A stretch of DNA of 64,000 nucleotides from Porphyra umbilicalis. Taxonomy: Eukaryota > Rhodophyta > Bangiophyceae > Bangiales > Bangiaceae. The position numbers and the translations under genes were made by a program. Below the pieces are notes generated by a model. The model did not search any database and had not been told where the DNA came from. It saw nothing but the letters and a program-made list of their open reading frames with translations. The stretch spans positions 1 to 64,000 of the forward strand of contig KV918825.1 of assembly GCA_002049455.2 (NCBI GenBank), read 5' to 3'. Positions 43,196-54,387 of the stretch are shown here, one piece after another. How positions within the stretch are numbered: the stretch's first letter is position 1; every line of letters begins with the position of its first letter.

Positions 43196-45660
43196 ATGGA
43201 CGCCCCCACCGAGATACATGCCCGATGGCCAAGACACGGGCTGCATCAACGTCTCCGGTGGCCTCCCTCCCCCCGCCCGACGCACTCACTTCGTGCGCTC
43301 CTGTTGCTTATGACAATGGCGGTGGTGGCAATTCCGGGCCCCCCAACCTACAGTGGCTTCTTCCCAGTGGGGCACCTGCCACGGACGGCGGCCAGCAGCC
43401 ACGCAGCGGCACGGTCGCGGCGCGGCGCCGTCGCTGCGCAAGCAACGGGCGGTACCACCGCCCCACATGACACATTCCAACCCATCCGCTCTCTTCATGA
43501 ACTGACCGCGACCGGCAGCGAGACGAGCGTCAGCGCTATGGCACTCGGCGGCGACGGCAGCATCTATGTCACCGGCGTTATATTGCCAGACGGCCGCGAG
43601 TCGCCGCGCGGCGCGGCGAGCGGCCCCCGGGCGGCCGCCACTGTCGCCGTCTCCATCGCCGACGATGGCGTCCGTCGCCGTGGCGTGGCACAGTCACCGC
43701 CGTCACCCCCCCCCCCCCCCCACCCTCTTCGCTTCTCGGCTCGCGAGCATCCGCTCCGCCGCGGTTCGCCCCGACCGTCTACGTCGCGTGCGTCCTCCCC
43801 AACCGCGTCCTTGGGTGGACCGCCCTCCTAGGCGGCGGCGCCGACGACATTAACGTTGCGGCGCTTGCGCTCGACACATCCGCCGCGACGGTGTACGTTG
43901 GCGGTAGCGTACGCGGCGGAGGGGCGTTGGGCCCCCACCCACCTAACGAGACTGCCGCAGGTGCTACCAGCGTCGGCGGCGGTAGTCCCTCTCCCCCCGA
44001 CCGTTTTTGGGATTGGTACGTGGCGGCGCTCGACGCCGCTACGGGCGCGTCGGCATGGGCGGTGCGCGACGGCTCGGCCGGCCGCGACGGCGTCGCGGCG
44101 CTCGCGGCAGCCCCAGGCGGTGTCGTCTACGCCGCCGGAACCGTCGGCGCGTCGTGGGCGCCAACGGGCAACACATCGCCGGCGGGCGTCAGCGACGCTC
44201 TCGCGCTGCGCCTGGCCCCCAGTGGCGGGATTGCGTGGGCGGTGCAACACGCATTTGGCGCCTACGCGTCTGCCGACGCGCTCGCCGTCGTGCCGTTGGA
44301 CCCGGCGGTACCGGCGGCGGTCGGCCCCGACGCGGCCGCGGGTGTCGGCTTATGGGTCGGCATCACCGCCTACCGGGCAGTGGTGGGCGCCGACGGGGAC
44401 ACGAGCGACGCGGCGCTCGTCGGTGTGACGGCGGCGACGGGCGAAGTCATTGCGCGCGCTTACGAGCCGAGCTTTGCCCAGGTGTTTGTGCGCGCTGCCG
44501 CAGCGGCGCCGGGGGGAGGGGTGCTCCTTGCAACGGCCGAGTGGCGTCACGTGTACGAGCGCCACAATATGGTGCTTGCCCTGTACGGGACCGCGGCCGC
44601 TGCCTCCGAAGGGGGGCCGGCCGTCTCCGTCACCAGTGAAGGGGGCAGCTGGCCCGAGCCGCCGCGCGTGTGGCGCACCGATGTGTCGTCGACGGGTTCC
44701 CACTCCGACGTGCCGACGGCGGCGGTGTTGGGGGAGGACGGCAGATCCTTTTTCGTCGTTGGCTACACGACCGGGCTGCTCAACGTGAGTGGCAGTGGCG
44801 GTGGCGACAGCGGCGGCAGCGCTACCACCGTAGATGTCGACGCCTACGCGGGCGTCCTGCTGCGGCTTGAGGCGGAGACAGGCCGCGTGACCGGGGGCTA
44901 CCAAACCCCTCCAGCCCCGCCTGACGGCTTTACCACCTACCACGCCGTCGGCGGCGTGATAGGTGGTCACCACGGCGACGCTGTCATTGTCGGCGGTCGC
45001 GGCGGCGGCACGGCGGGTGCGACCGTCCCGGCGGCGGTGCTTGGCATCGTCCGCCTGCCGGCAGCGCCGTCTCCTCCACCCCCGGTGCCCGTGGGTGCCC
45101 CCAGCGAAGTCACCGCGTCGGCCTCCGACGGCGCCGCCGTCAGCGAGTCGACGGTGGGCGGCGGGGGCTCCCCCACGCCCATCGGCATTTCCTTGTGGGT
45201 GCTCCTGACGGGCTCCGCCGCTGCGCTGGCGCTTGCCGTGTGCTGCTTGGTGGTGGTCGCCGCCGCTTTGCGTGCACACACCCGCCGGCGGGCAGAGGTG
45301 GCAGGGGAGGCGGCCGCGGCCGCCGCCACCGCTGCCGCCCGCCGCCAGGCCGTGCCGGTGGGCGCGCGCTTGCCGCCGCCGCCGCCGCCGGCAATCTCCC
45401 CGCCGCCGCCTTCGAGCTCGCCGTCCGTCGGCGGCACGTTTTGGGGACCACGCTCCCAGTCGTCGGTATGGTGGGCGTCGGCCCCGGGCGGCGGCGACGG
45501 CCCACAATCGCCGGGCGGGCGATTGCTGCAGCCGCCGCCCGTGCGCACGGGCGTGCGCACGGGGGCCGGCAGCGCGGCCATGTCACCGCGTGTGGCGACG
45601 GTGGCTGGGGCGGCGGCAGCGGGAGGGGGGGGGTACCGACGCCTCGCTTGCCGGCGGTGA
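43196..45660 (+). CDS. single-pass membrane protein with beta-propeller-like outer region, one frame break
   Basis: The predicted protein (about 821 aa after adding one base) has a hydrophobic N-terminal segment (SLRALLLLMTMAVVAIPG) that can act as a signal anchor or signal peptide. A long Gly/Ala/Val-rich outer region follows with repeated blades of the type VSAMALGGDGSIYVTG, VAALAAAPGGVVYAAG and VAALALDTSAATVYVGG. These resemble the short beta-propeller repeats seen in surface proteins. A transmembrane helix (LWVLLTGSAAALALAVCCL) near 45200-45260 precedes an Arg-rich stop-transfer and a Pro-rich tail of about 130 residues. The frame breaks at a C16 run, 43706-43721, and one extra C mends it. 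The start at 43196 is the ATG nearest the hydrophobic segment with a sensible leader; others are possible. The function is unknown. A surface receptor or adhesion role is inference. Confidence 0.65.
43706..43721. other. C16 run at the membrane-protein frame break
   Basis: Sixteen C between two propeller-like parts of the gene. One more C brings both into one frame. Confidence 0.65.
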
Positions 45661-46101
45661 GATCTCCAGCGACGGCAGCGTTGGCGGGGTGGGGGGGACT
45701 CCCGTGGGGGAGTGCTTCCGGGGGAGGAAGTCGAAGTCAGGAGCACGGTGGACGCATGAGTTGACGTCTGAAGCACGGGGAGCAAGAGAAGGGTGCGTGT
45801 TGTTGTTGGTGGTTGCATAGTCTTGATGAGGCTCTGTCTTCAGAGCAAGCCCAGCTGTGCGCACCAACACCATAATATGGTGATTTATCCTGGATTCATA
45901 GCGTGTTGTGAGTTGCTCCGCAACACTGCGCGTCGGTATTTCATTGCCAGGATAGTTCTACATTCGCCGGCTTGTAAATCTGTGACGAGTAGACGCGAAA
46001 GAAAATTGTGAGATACAGTGCGTTGTCGTTATAAGCAGGCCCCACCAAGGGTATCAGATTTGGCCACGAGTACGGTATTCGGCTCTGATCCAGCCACTGA
46101 G
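45661..46101. other. intergenic stretch
   Basis: Downstream of the membrane-protein gene. Composition falls to moderate GC. No gene, terminal repeat or RNA motif seen. Confidence 0.4.
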
Positions 46102-46103
46102 TA

Positions 46104-46339
46104 TGGCGCGTCGCCAAAGAATGATCGGATCCGAGCAAGTTCCACAGCAAGTTGCAGCATGCTGTGACCGTGCTGTGACTGCGCTTTGAAATAAAATTGC
46201 ATGCTGAGGGCTCCTGGATGACTCTGTGGGAGGCAAGGACGATCACAGCAATTTTAAATTCTGTGCTGTGAGCTGCTGTGAACTGCTGTGACTTGCTGTG
46301 AGCGTTTCTCAGATCCGATCATTCTTTGGCGACGCGCCA
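46104..46339 (+). mobile_element. TA-flanked miniature element D, copy 1
   Basis: A 236-bp element with inverted ends TGGCGCGTCGCCAAAGAATG continuing ATCGGATCYGAG (about 32 of 34 positions match). It is bordered by TA at 46102-46103 and 46340-46341. The interior has several CTGTGA/CTGCTGTGA repeats. A second copy, inverted and of the same length, is at 52300-52535. It has no coding capacity. Confidence 0.88.
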
Positions 46340-46341
46340 TA

Positions 46342-49118
46342 TTTGCTGACAGTGCGAAGGACTTTCAGCCGTTCGAGTATGAGTATCTCCGAAACCTGAC
46401 AGAGCGGGTAGCAGGGGTGTATACACGCGACATTATGGGCTGTCGGTATCCAATTTTGATATTCGCACGGGTATGTGTATACCTTTCGCTGGAACGAAAC
46501 TCCAGATCCTGCAGTTAGCTGTTGATTTCGGGACGTATTTTTTAGATTTCGTGACGTACTTATTTGTCAGGCGGCTCACGTGGTGACGGCGCCGCACTGC
46601 GGGACGCTGTCAAGGGTATCGGCTTCTGCAGAATTGATAATACGAGTAGTACTCTCGGATACCCCCGGTGATTCGAAGTCGCGAGTATCTGGCACGTCCT
46701 ATTCGCGAGTATGAGTATGGGCAACGCGTCGAAATATCTCACGGGTACGAGTACATACCCGAAAAAAATACTCGGGTGATACCCTTGACGAAGTACTCTT
46801 GGTGAGGCGTGGTTATAAGAGAATCGTTTACAACAGAATATGGGTCGCGAGTCTTCCAATCCAGTCAGGGATGAGCGTTTTCGGAGAAACCATCCATGAT
46901 TGGCATGAATGCGGTATATCGTCAATAAATCGCCTTGATAATTATCACCACCGTCGTACGCCACGTGGCGCCACACCAAGGGGGTCCGCTGGTGCGCTCT
47001 GCAGGTCAGGCAACGTTGAGGCCCATTCGCAGCACGCTTCGCAGTTCCGCGTGGCCCGCAGAACCGGGGTGCATTATCTGCGAAAGAACATGCAGGCACC
47101 AGACAGACCGTGACTGAATTCATGAGGCACGCCAGACAAGTATATTCCCAGTACCATTCAATTGAATATCAATAATGGCCTGGACAATAGAGATGGCCAC
47201 CTTCGCACCTACTCGTACCACGATGAACTCGCCCGTTTGGCAGACTGCCGGCGCGACACATGTCGATAAGGTGTCTGCGACCATGTGCCCTCGGTGTATT
47301 TTAGCCTCTCCATCCCCCGGTTCAAACACTCTTTCTAATATTGACGACGTGCAGGCCCGCGACGGGGTTTAAAGTTTAGTTCGCCTGCGCCGTGCGCATT
47401 CCAGCGGATGGCGTCGTCGCCCTGGCTAGCGTTTTGCGCTTTCGTCTTCCACATCGCAGGAAGTATATTTGTGTCGTACAGCTCTGGTCATGTGATACTT
47501 CGGAGGCGGTAGCAATGTTGGCCTCTGTGAAGTATTATATGCGCACGCCGCCACGCTGTACCAGTCAGTCTGTCGGAAGACCTCGTTGTGTCAGCAGCGA
47601 CCGCAGCCGTTCGGCAGGAATATGAAAGGGCTGTGGTTGGTTGGTGAACAGGTGGAACGGGTGATCGTGACGTAGGGGCAAGACACAAGAATGGGTTTCG
47701 CGAGGCTAAGAGACGAGAGTGGTTTGCGAGGCGGGCTGATGCTGTCGCCGCCAGTCAGAGACAGAATTGGGGCCTGGATAGAGACAAGTTGATCTTCAAA
47801 TGGAAAAATTACTGATATCAACTCTTGCGCATTCGCCGGAACTACGTGCAGCGCGGTGCATCCCGGGGTTGTCAACATACGCGGCGCGTCCGCGTATGTT
47901 GACAAATCGGGGATGCACCGGGCTGCAGCGCACCCCGCGGCGACCGTCACGAGCAAATAGGAGCTTCGAATCGCGGGCCCCATCATCTGCGAAAGCGGTC
48001 TGCGAAAGGGCCTGAGGCACTGCCGACGTGCTGCCCCCAGCCGACGGCAACCTCTCCGTGCAACATAGGCCATCAAGGGCGAGGCTGTCGTCTTGCCCGA
48101 GGTGACAGCAAGGTGTGCCACTACCAGGCGCACCCGGGGACAGGACCCAGGGATCCATCCTGTGCCCCTTGTGCCCCCTTGCCCTCTGCCTGACTGTGCG
48201 ATGTTGCCTGCTGGCGGTTCATTTGCGGCCGTCTACGGCGGCCAGATTGGTCGCACGCGTTGACTGATCGTGCACTGTGCTTTGCACCTGTTGTCCCTTG
48301 CCGCTGTCATCCTCGCGCCACAGTTGACCGGCGTGATCACGACCGTGCCGGATGAGGAGGAGGCCCGAGGGGCGAGGGAGGTGCGCATCAGTCCACCCCC
48401 TACAGTAGTGGATCGGCCAACCACGTGGGCGTGAGGGAGCCACGTGGTGATGATATTATGGCGCAGACCGGATGAGTAGGATGATTCTTCCACATATATC
48501 GTCGAAACCATGACATGATAATTATTCTCTCTCATCCCAGATTCCAGTGTGTGTGGGCCATTTGTCCTTCATATTGAGCCGAATCAGCTGTCTCTTATAA
48601 CGAGAACGCACTGTAGCCATGCAAAGTTTCTGTGAGATGGCTTTGGCATGATTTAGAGGGTCATGTCAGAGATCGTCGGGAATGTGTACCATTCTACTTG
48701 GGGGGTACTGGGGCGCACTGGGGCCCGATTTCCGTACTGTGGGGTCGAAATGGAGGCCTGGAGCCCAAAATGGAGCCCGGCCGCAGCATGGCCTGTGCCA
48801 GGGTGGCCGAAACGTGGGCTACAAGTCTGCATGTCACGTAATCGAGACGGCTCGAGACGGCTTGAGACGGCGACCGGATTCCGTGTCTCGTAGCCCACCT
48901 CTGCAGCAGGCTACGAGTCCATCGAGTCCCTGACAATTGGAGGCCTCAGGGGCCGTTTTATTGGCACTCTGCACACCCTCGCCATTCTCAGACGGCTCTC
49001 AAGTTATATGACATGTGGCCCGCCTGAAAGCAGGCTACAAGTGGAGCGATTCGGATCACTTTCAGCAACCGCTGTGCAGCTGAGCGTGGGAAGGCGGCTC
49101 CGGGACGCAAGTCAGAGA
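46342..49118. other. moderate-GC stretch without a recognisable gene
   Basis: 46640-46800 has many GAGTAT/ATACTC words and CGGGTA motifs, probably decayed repeat DNA. The 187-codon minus frame at 46560-47123 runs through this and is not convincing. A strong foldback lies at 47846-47933. 48000-49100 has no supported gene. Confidence 0.4.
47846..47933. repeat. 88-bp foldback (inverted repeat)
   Basis: Arms of about 40 bases pair almost completely, with the loop at about 47885-47889. The inner arm TTGTCAACATACGCGG is perfect, and the outer arm pairs GGTGCATCCC with GGGATGCACC plus CTGCAGCGC-like ends with small bulges. It could be a miniature element remnant or a hairpin RNA source. Confidence 0.8.
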
Positions 49119-49120
49119 TA

Positions 49121-50235
49121 TTGCTGATCCCCAACATTTGTCATGGGGGACAGAGACAGAGACTGACTGTAAATAGTTCCAGGCACGTGCGTGCAATACC
49201 CTGGCCTTCAGGGCGGTGGCGCTCTCGGCGACGCATCGACACCGGGCACGCCGGCCGGCTCCATAGCAGCAAGCGCGCACGGGGGCACGTAGAGCCACGC
49301 TGCCGTGGTGGGGAGAATGTGGGGCGGGGAAAGGGGTGCCGCCGCCGCCACCGCAGCCGCGGCGGCCCAACGGCGTCGCGCGACGCCCACAGAAGGGGCC
49401 GTCACTTCGCCGCGCAGCGCCCCTGCGCACGGCGGGCAGGGCGGCCGACAAGGCGCACGGGCGGGCGGGTGGGACTGATTGCCGCGCGATGGGGCGCCTC
49501 CAACCGCGCCGCTAGGTGGCGTCAGCAACCGCCGAGGCACCGCCGCAACAGAAGACGGCGCGCAGGCACGATCACCCCCGGGTCATCGTGGGCGCGTCGA
49601 GCCCAGGAAGTCGCTGCGCGCGGTCGCCGCGCGCAACTCGGGGCGGTGAGGGCGGGCAGAAGGGCAGACGCCGTTTGGGCCCTGTGACCCTTGTGGCAGG
49701 AGAGTCCTTCTCAGCCACGTGACTCCATTCGCTTTTTAGCGTCATCGCGACCCTTCCAACGCTGACACGCCCTCAGATCCCTGAGGACGCGAATGCAGAC
49801 TGCCACCTCTGAAACGGAGATCAAGTCCGGTTATCTAATTGTCAGTGTGCATCACTACACTTTGAGAGCACCCTGTCCTATAGGCCAGAGAAAATCATTC
49901 TATTGGTCTAAAACGACAGTGAGATGGAATAGAAGCCAACAGAAAGCCTGCATTCGGTGCGAGGACCATGCATCCAGCAGAACTTACTGTTTGTTGCCGC
50001 TTGATTCTCTTTTCTTGGCACGGAGCAAGCTGCTCACGCGAGATCTTGAGATTTTCCACTGTCTCCTTGCCAGAAGTGCAGAAAAAAAGAGGAGCTGACG
50101 TTGATTTCCAGGCTGTATGGGCACATGCAAGCAATCAGGAGCACCACCACAGTCTCAGGGGCGCATCTGATTGGTGGAGAGAGTGGGTCCGGAAACCTGT
50201 CTCCGTCCACCAGGACAAAATTCGGGAATCAGTAA
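49121..50235 (-). mobile_element. TA-flanked miniature element B, copy 2, carrying nested element E
   Basis: Ends TTGCTGATCCCCAACATTTG and, on the right, the inverted counterpart with a few changes; TA at 49119-49120 and 50236-50237. The outer parts align, in reverse orientation, to the 399-bp copy at 31386-31784. About 715 bp at 49175-49890 are absent from that copy and match a separate element at 54388-55101. So element E inserted into this copy of B. Confidence 0.85.
49175..49890 (+). mobile_element. GC-rich element E, copy nested in element B
   Basis: About 716 bp, very GC-rich in the first two thirds, with clear similarity along its length to 54388-55101. Near the left end lies CCCTGGCCTTCAGGG and near the right end CCCTGTCCTATAGGCCAGAG, partly self-complementary motifs. 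Boundaries are set by comparison with the empty copy of B and with the other copy of E, and are good to about 10 bp. A minus-strand frame is partly shared by both copies, but it is Arg/Gly-rich and probably chance. The class is unknown. Confidence 0.75.
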
Positions 50236-50335
50236 TAGTCGGCTTTTTCTGGAAGGCCTGGCGGCCTCTTTACTAAACACCTATGCAACTGACAGGTGTG
50301 TGGCCGGAAAATGTCACACATCCTAGTGCTGACCT

Positions 50336-50773
50336 CCAAAATATGGTGGTTGCAGAGATATTGGAATCATTTTATCGGCGTACGTGGACCAATGGAAAGC
50401 CTAGAATCATGTGAGTTCCTTACACAGTCTCCCCATGCAGCTCTGCGCACTGAATACGCACATCAGGATCTCAAGAAATCTGAAGAAGTTTGTTGATATC
50501 ATAAGAAATCACAGGTCTGGCCCAGAACCCTCTTCATGCCCTCTTCAGACCCAAGCAAGAGGCTTAAAATTTCAGGAAATCTCATTGTGAATTGCAGTGG
50601 CTTTGCATGACTCGTGCGAGACACGGTGATCGGATTGCTAGAATACTGGCGACAACACTCAGCCAATATTTTGATCGTCGCTTGTCGAACAGCCAATCCG
50701 ACTTCATATCTACGCTGTGTCGTCGGCTCTGCCTCCCTTCTCTGTTCAACCGCCATTTTTTGGAGGTTAGCAA
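50336..50773 (+). mobile_element. TA-flanked miniature element C, copy 2
   Basis: A 438-bp uninterrupted copy of the element at 24919-26228. Ends are GTGCTGACCTCCAAAATATG and an inverted TTGCTAACCTCC counterpart, with TA at 50334-50335 and 50774-50775. It lies only 100 bp from element B copy 2. It has no coding capacity. Confidence 0.85.
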
Positions 50774-50775
50774 TA

Positions 50776-52297
50776 TCTGGTGTACAACGTGTGGTTCCCG
50801 TGTCAGCCGACTCGGATGGAAGAGCCAATATCAAGACGTGCTGAAGAACGAGCTTCGTGCTGGCATGTGCCTCATGACATGGGCTCACACGCTGTGAGCT
50901 GTCGTGGTCCGCGTCAAATCGTATGTCATTCCATCTTCGTGCCTGGATTGTTTCTTGGTGGCACGACACGGCCGGACGAAAACACCGCCTTGCAGACTTC
51001 GAGAGAGTCACGTCCCGTTCAATCACCCGCGGAGGCTCCTACCGGCGGGGGGGGATCCCAGGCCAGTGACGTGGCAGTCAGACGCTGTTATTCGAGTTCA
51101 CTGCGAGCCAGGTCCACGGGCGCGACCTTTGCGAGCCCGCGCGGACTACAAAGTCGGAACATGACGGCTCTAGTGGCATGCGAGCATACAATCGCACCCA
51201 CCGTCTTCCTCACCCCCCCCTCTCCCGCCTCCCTCCTCGCCGACTCGCCCAGGGGTGCCCCGGCGGTCTTCTCATATTTTCCAGGCATGCGCACGCATGA
51301 GATCTTTTGACGTGGACGGTGCAGTGCACTGCGCGGGTCACGGTTGGCACCTGTACGTCCAAGGCATTGCGCCTATTTCGCGCGTTTTCCTCTTCTTTGT
51401 GCGTTGGTGACTTACGAGACTACGAAAAACTGCTCGCGCTCGTGTGGCTTACTTCCTTGAAATACCGCGCGCTGCCGACAGAGCGAGTGCTGACCGAATT
51501 TTCTTTTACGTCCTCCTCTCGTGCCCACGTTGGATTTCTTGATCGCATCTCGTCTGCTTGTCCTTCGTCACTGTGATCTGCTGCCTGACGTTATGTTATT
51601 TCTCGCGTTGGTGGTGGCTGGGGTGGCCTGCTTCTTTTCGTGTTCGTGTTCCGCCTTTGCTGCTTGCCCTCCGCTCTGGTTGCTTCTTCTTTTTCCCTGT
51701 CTGTTGTCCGTTATCTTGGCGTCCGGGGTGGTGCGCAGGTGTAGCCATGCTTGCAGTAGTGGTAGTCCCGCAGTGTATGTGGTTGTGTGCAGTAGGGCTG
51801 ATGAAGCGTAGGAAAAATACAGCCCGGACGCAGTGTCAGCAATCCTCTAGAACGACTGCCGGCAGGCCCGAAGCGTAGCGCCCGCAAACTCGGCAGGACG
51901 CATCTCTGCGAGACACGTACCGTTGTCGACGCGCGGTAAGTTTTAATGGGATGGTCGGCTACGCTTCAAGTCCTCGGCACTTGCATTCCGTCCTGACAGG
52001 GCCCCAACAGAGCCCTTGAGGGGCGGGTGCATGATATCCACCCCCCCTCCCAGAGGCACCATTGGCCAGTGTCAAAGTACAAGCACGTTTTAAAACGCCA
52101 ATAATCTCTGGTGTACTAGTTTGGAAGAACACTGTGCAGATACGAGGCAAGTAACCCCGCGAATATGTGCACTGCACCCCTTTCACCTCAATCTAGAATG
52201 CGACGCGCTGTACTGGGCAGTACGCCTAATCACAGTGGTGCACTTTTTTGACGATGGGAGGTGATATTGATGTGATTTTAATCATGCTGATTTGAAT
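50776..52297. other. stretch without a recognisable gene
   Basis: Moderate GC. 51500-51800 is T-rich and reads as strings of Leu/Val/Phe/Cys in several frames. A 96-codon frame at 51521-51811 would have two or three hydrophobic segments but has no other support. Confidence 0.4.
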
Positions 52298-52299
52298 TA

Positions 52300-52535
52300 T
52301 GGCGCGTTGCCAAAGAATGATCGGATCTGAGAAACGCTCGCAACAAGTCACAGCAGTTTTCAGCAGCTCACAGCACAGAATAAAAGATTGCTGTCGTCAC
52401 CCTTGCCTCCCACAAAGCCTTGTAGGAGCTCTCAGCATGCAATTTCATTTGAAAGCACAGTCACAGCACGGTTACAGCATGCTGTAACTTGCAGTGGAAA
52501 TTGCTCGGATCCGATCATTCTTAGGCGACGCGCCA
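52300..52535 (-). mobile_element. TA-flanked miniature element D, copy 2
   Basis: 236 bp, the same length as the copy at 46104-46339 but in the opposite orientation, with TA at 52298-52299 and 52536-52537. End TGGCGCGTTGCCAAAGAATG differs by one base from copy 1. Confidence 0.88.
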
Positions 52536-52537
52536 TA

Positions 52538-53325
52538 TTTAAATAAACTATTCGGAGAGTATCATGATTTCAATCACATGGGCACCGTGCTGCTTTCACT
52601 GATGCGACCTGACACTGCGGGTGTGCACCGACGAGCGAGAGTCATGGTCATCGGTGAGCTCTCACCGACCGCCGGCGTGACGGTGACAGAGCGGGGTGGG
52701 GTGCGCAACGGCGCGACGGCGGGGATGGGAGGCATGAGCGCCGCGCACGCCGCGTCAACGACAGTAACCGTGTGGAGTGTCCCCCGCGCCTCCGTGACCT
52801 GGTGCGTAACCGCAGCGGGTGTCCCGGCGGGCGGCAGGAGAGGGACGAGCGGAGCGGGGAGGCAAGCGAGGGGGGGGAGGGGGGGACGGTTTCCGCCCTC
52901 ACCCCCGCCGCCGCCGCCACCGACGGCGATGGGCGGAGGGCCCACGGAGGCGATGCAAGCCAACCCTACAAGAAAAAATTCTTTCGGGATATCCCGGGTT
53001 TTGGTCCCCTAAAATCTCTTGTTCAATGTCACCCGAGCCCTTCTCAGATGGCGCAGATGCTAGTGGAGATTTCCGGGTTACCGTGACAGTTCCCTGTTCC
53101 CACCTGCGAGTATCCCGGGTAAACCCCGGGATTTTTTGGGCCCACGAACACGGGGTCCATCGGGCTTTGGTTCGCTCACAGGCAGCCACGTGGATGAATG
53201 ATTAACTGTGTAACACTGTACGTAGTCTGACTTTGATCAAGAACGAGATTTGCAAAAGAATCCAGGGATTCCTTGTAGCGCGAATCGAACTCTCACTAAT
53301 CCAATCTATTTACCCCATGTCCTAT
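52538..53325. other. GC-rich block and repeat fragment
   Basis: 52620-52960 is GC-rich; a minus-strand frame (52574-52963) is Pro/Ala/Val-rich without motifs. 52965-53150 is a dispersed repeat shared with 55655-55840. The rest is featureless. Confidence 0.35.
52965..53150 (+). repeat. dispersed repeat with CGGGATATCCCG palindrome, copy 1
   Basis: Starts ACAAGAAAAAATTCTTTCGG with the palindrome CGGGATATCCCG. Later it contains TTCCGGGTTAC and several CCCGGG motifs. The same order of blocks occurs inverted at 55655-55840. Ends were not resolved. Confidence 0.5.
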
Positions 53326-53333
53326 GTCGCAGG

Positions 53334-54334
53334 TAGGGTTGTGCAACACGCCCGGGGCGTGCCAAATTGCACGCCTGGGGCGTGCAATTTCATGTGTTTT
53401 CGGCCTGTTACTCCCTGCACGCCCAGGACTATTGGGGTTTGATTGGGGCGTGCTTGGCAGAAAAAGTACATCATTTTAAATGCGCTCTTGCGGCGCCAGT
53501 CCACCGAATATGTTTTGGTGCAGTCCCGTGCCACCCTCGTTCCGTTCTCAAGGCGCGGTGTCTTACTGCTCCGTCGAGCGTCCACAAACAGGGTGCTCGA
53601 CGCTATGAGGCGTGGGGACCATTTTTCCGTCGTGTGCCCGCTCACAGGGTGCTCGACTCCATGATGCGTGGGCGCCATCTTTACAAGATGGGCACAGCAA
53701 CGGCCAACTGCTGTCATCAGCCAGGTCGCAAGCAGAGGGGCTCCTTGACAAGGGCGTCAATGGGGACGTTGAAGGCGACGCATCGCGCGCCGGCAACGAC
53801 CAGGCCGACAGCAGTGATGGATGGGGCACCGGAGGCGAGCTACAAGCCTCCTGAACGAGGAGGTCACCCGTTGCGCCACGGCTGGCGCTGGCGTCGCTAG
53901 ACAGGACGTCTGTCGTCCCGGCGTCGAGGACGCCTCCGCGGCAATGACTGAGAACGATTTGATGACCATGTGCTCTGGCTTTGTGCGCGGTGAGATGGGT
54001 TGGACTGCGGGCGTTAGGGCGGCCGGTGGAGGCAAGGCGAGCCGACGTCCCATGATGCTGCAAAACATGTCTGCCGCAGAGTGGCAGAAGCCAAGAGAGT
54101 GTATCGCATGCAGCTGTTTCCTCCTTGTTTTCTGGCCTTTTTGTGGTTCATTGAACCATCCAAAGTGCAAGAATATTGGGTACTTTGAATCGCCTATCAA
54201 GTAAGTTTGAAAACATGGAGGCTACATAAGGGGCGAGAAGAGAGGCGTGCCCATGTTGGGGGCGTGCAGAAAGGCGTTACAAGGCATGCATCGCCCACTC
54301 TGCCACCCAAAAAGGGGCGTGATACACAATCCTA
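53334..54334. mobile_element. non-autonomous hAT element of 1001 bp
   Basis: Ends TAGGGTTGTGCAACACGCCC and, inverted, TAGGATTGTGTATCACGCCC. It is flanked by GTCGCAGG (53326-53333) and GTTGCAGG (54335-54342), an 8-bp target duplication with one mismatch. GGGGCGTGC words are frequent near both ends. The interior carries unrelated sequence (about 53480-54100) with open frames on both strands (for example 53821-54204 plus and 53563-54063 minus). That sequence may be captured host DNA. No transposase motif. Confidence 0.85.
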
Positions 54335-54387
54335 GTTGCAGGCGCTCAGAACTTTCACCCATTACACCTAAAACGCACTTCACGTGG

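Noticed and set aside
46560..47123. 187-codon minus-strand frame
   Set aside because: It runs through a region of repeated GAGTAT/ATACTC words and has no recognisable motif.
51521..51811. Possible small multi-pass membrane protein
   Set aside because: Hydrophobicity is explained by T-rich DNA and appears in two frames; no other evidence.
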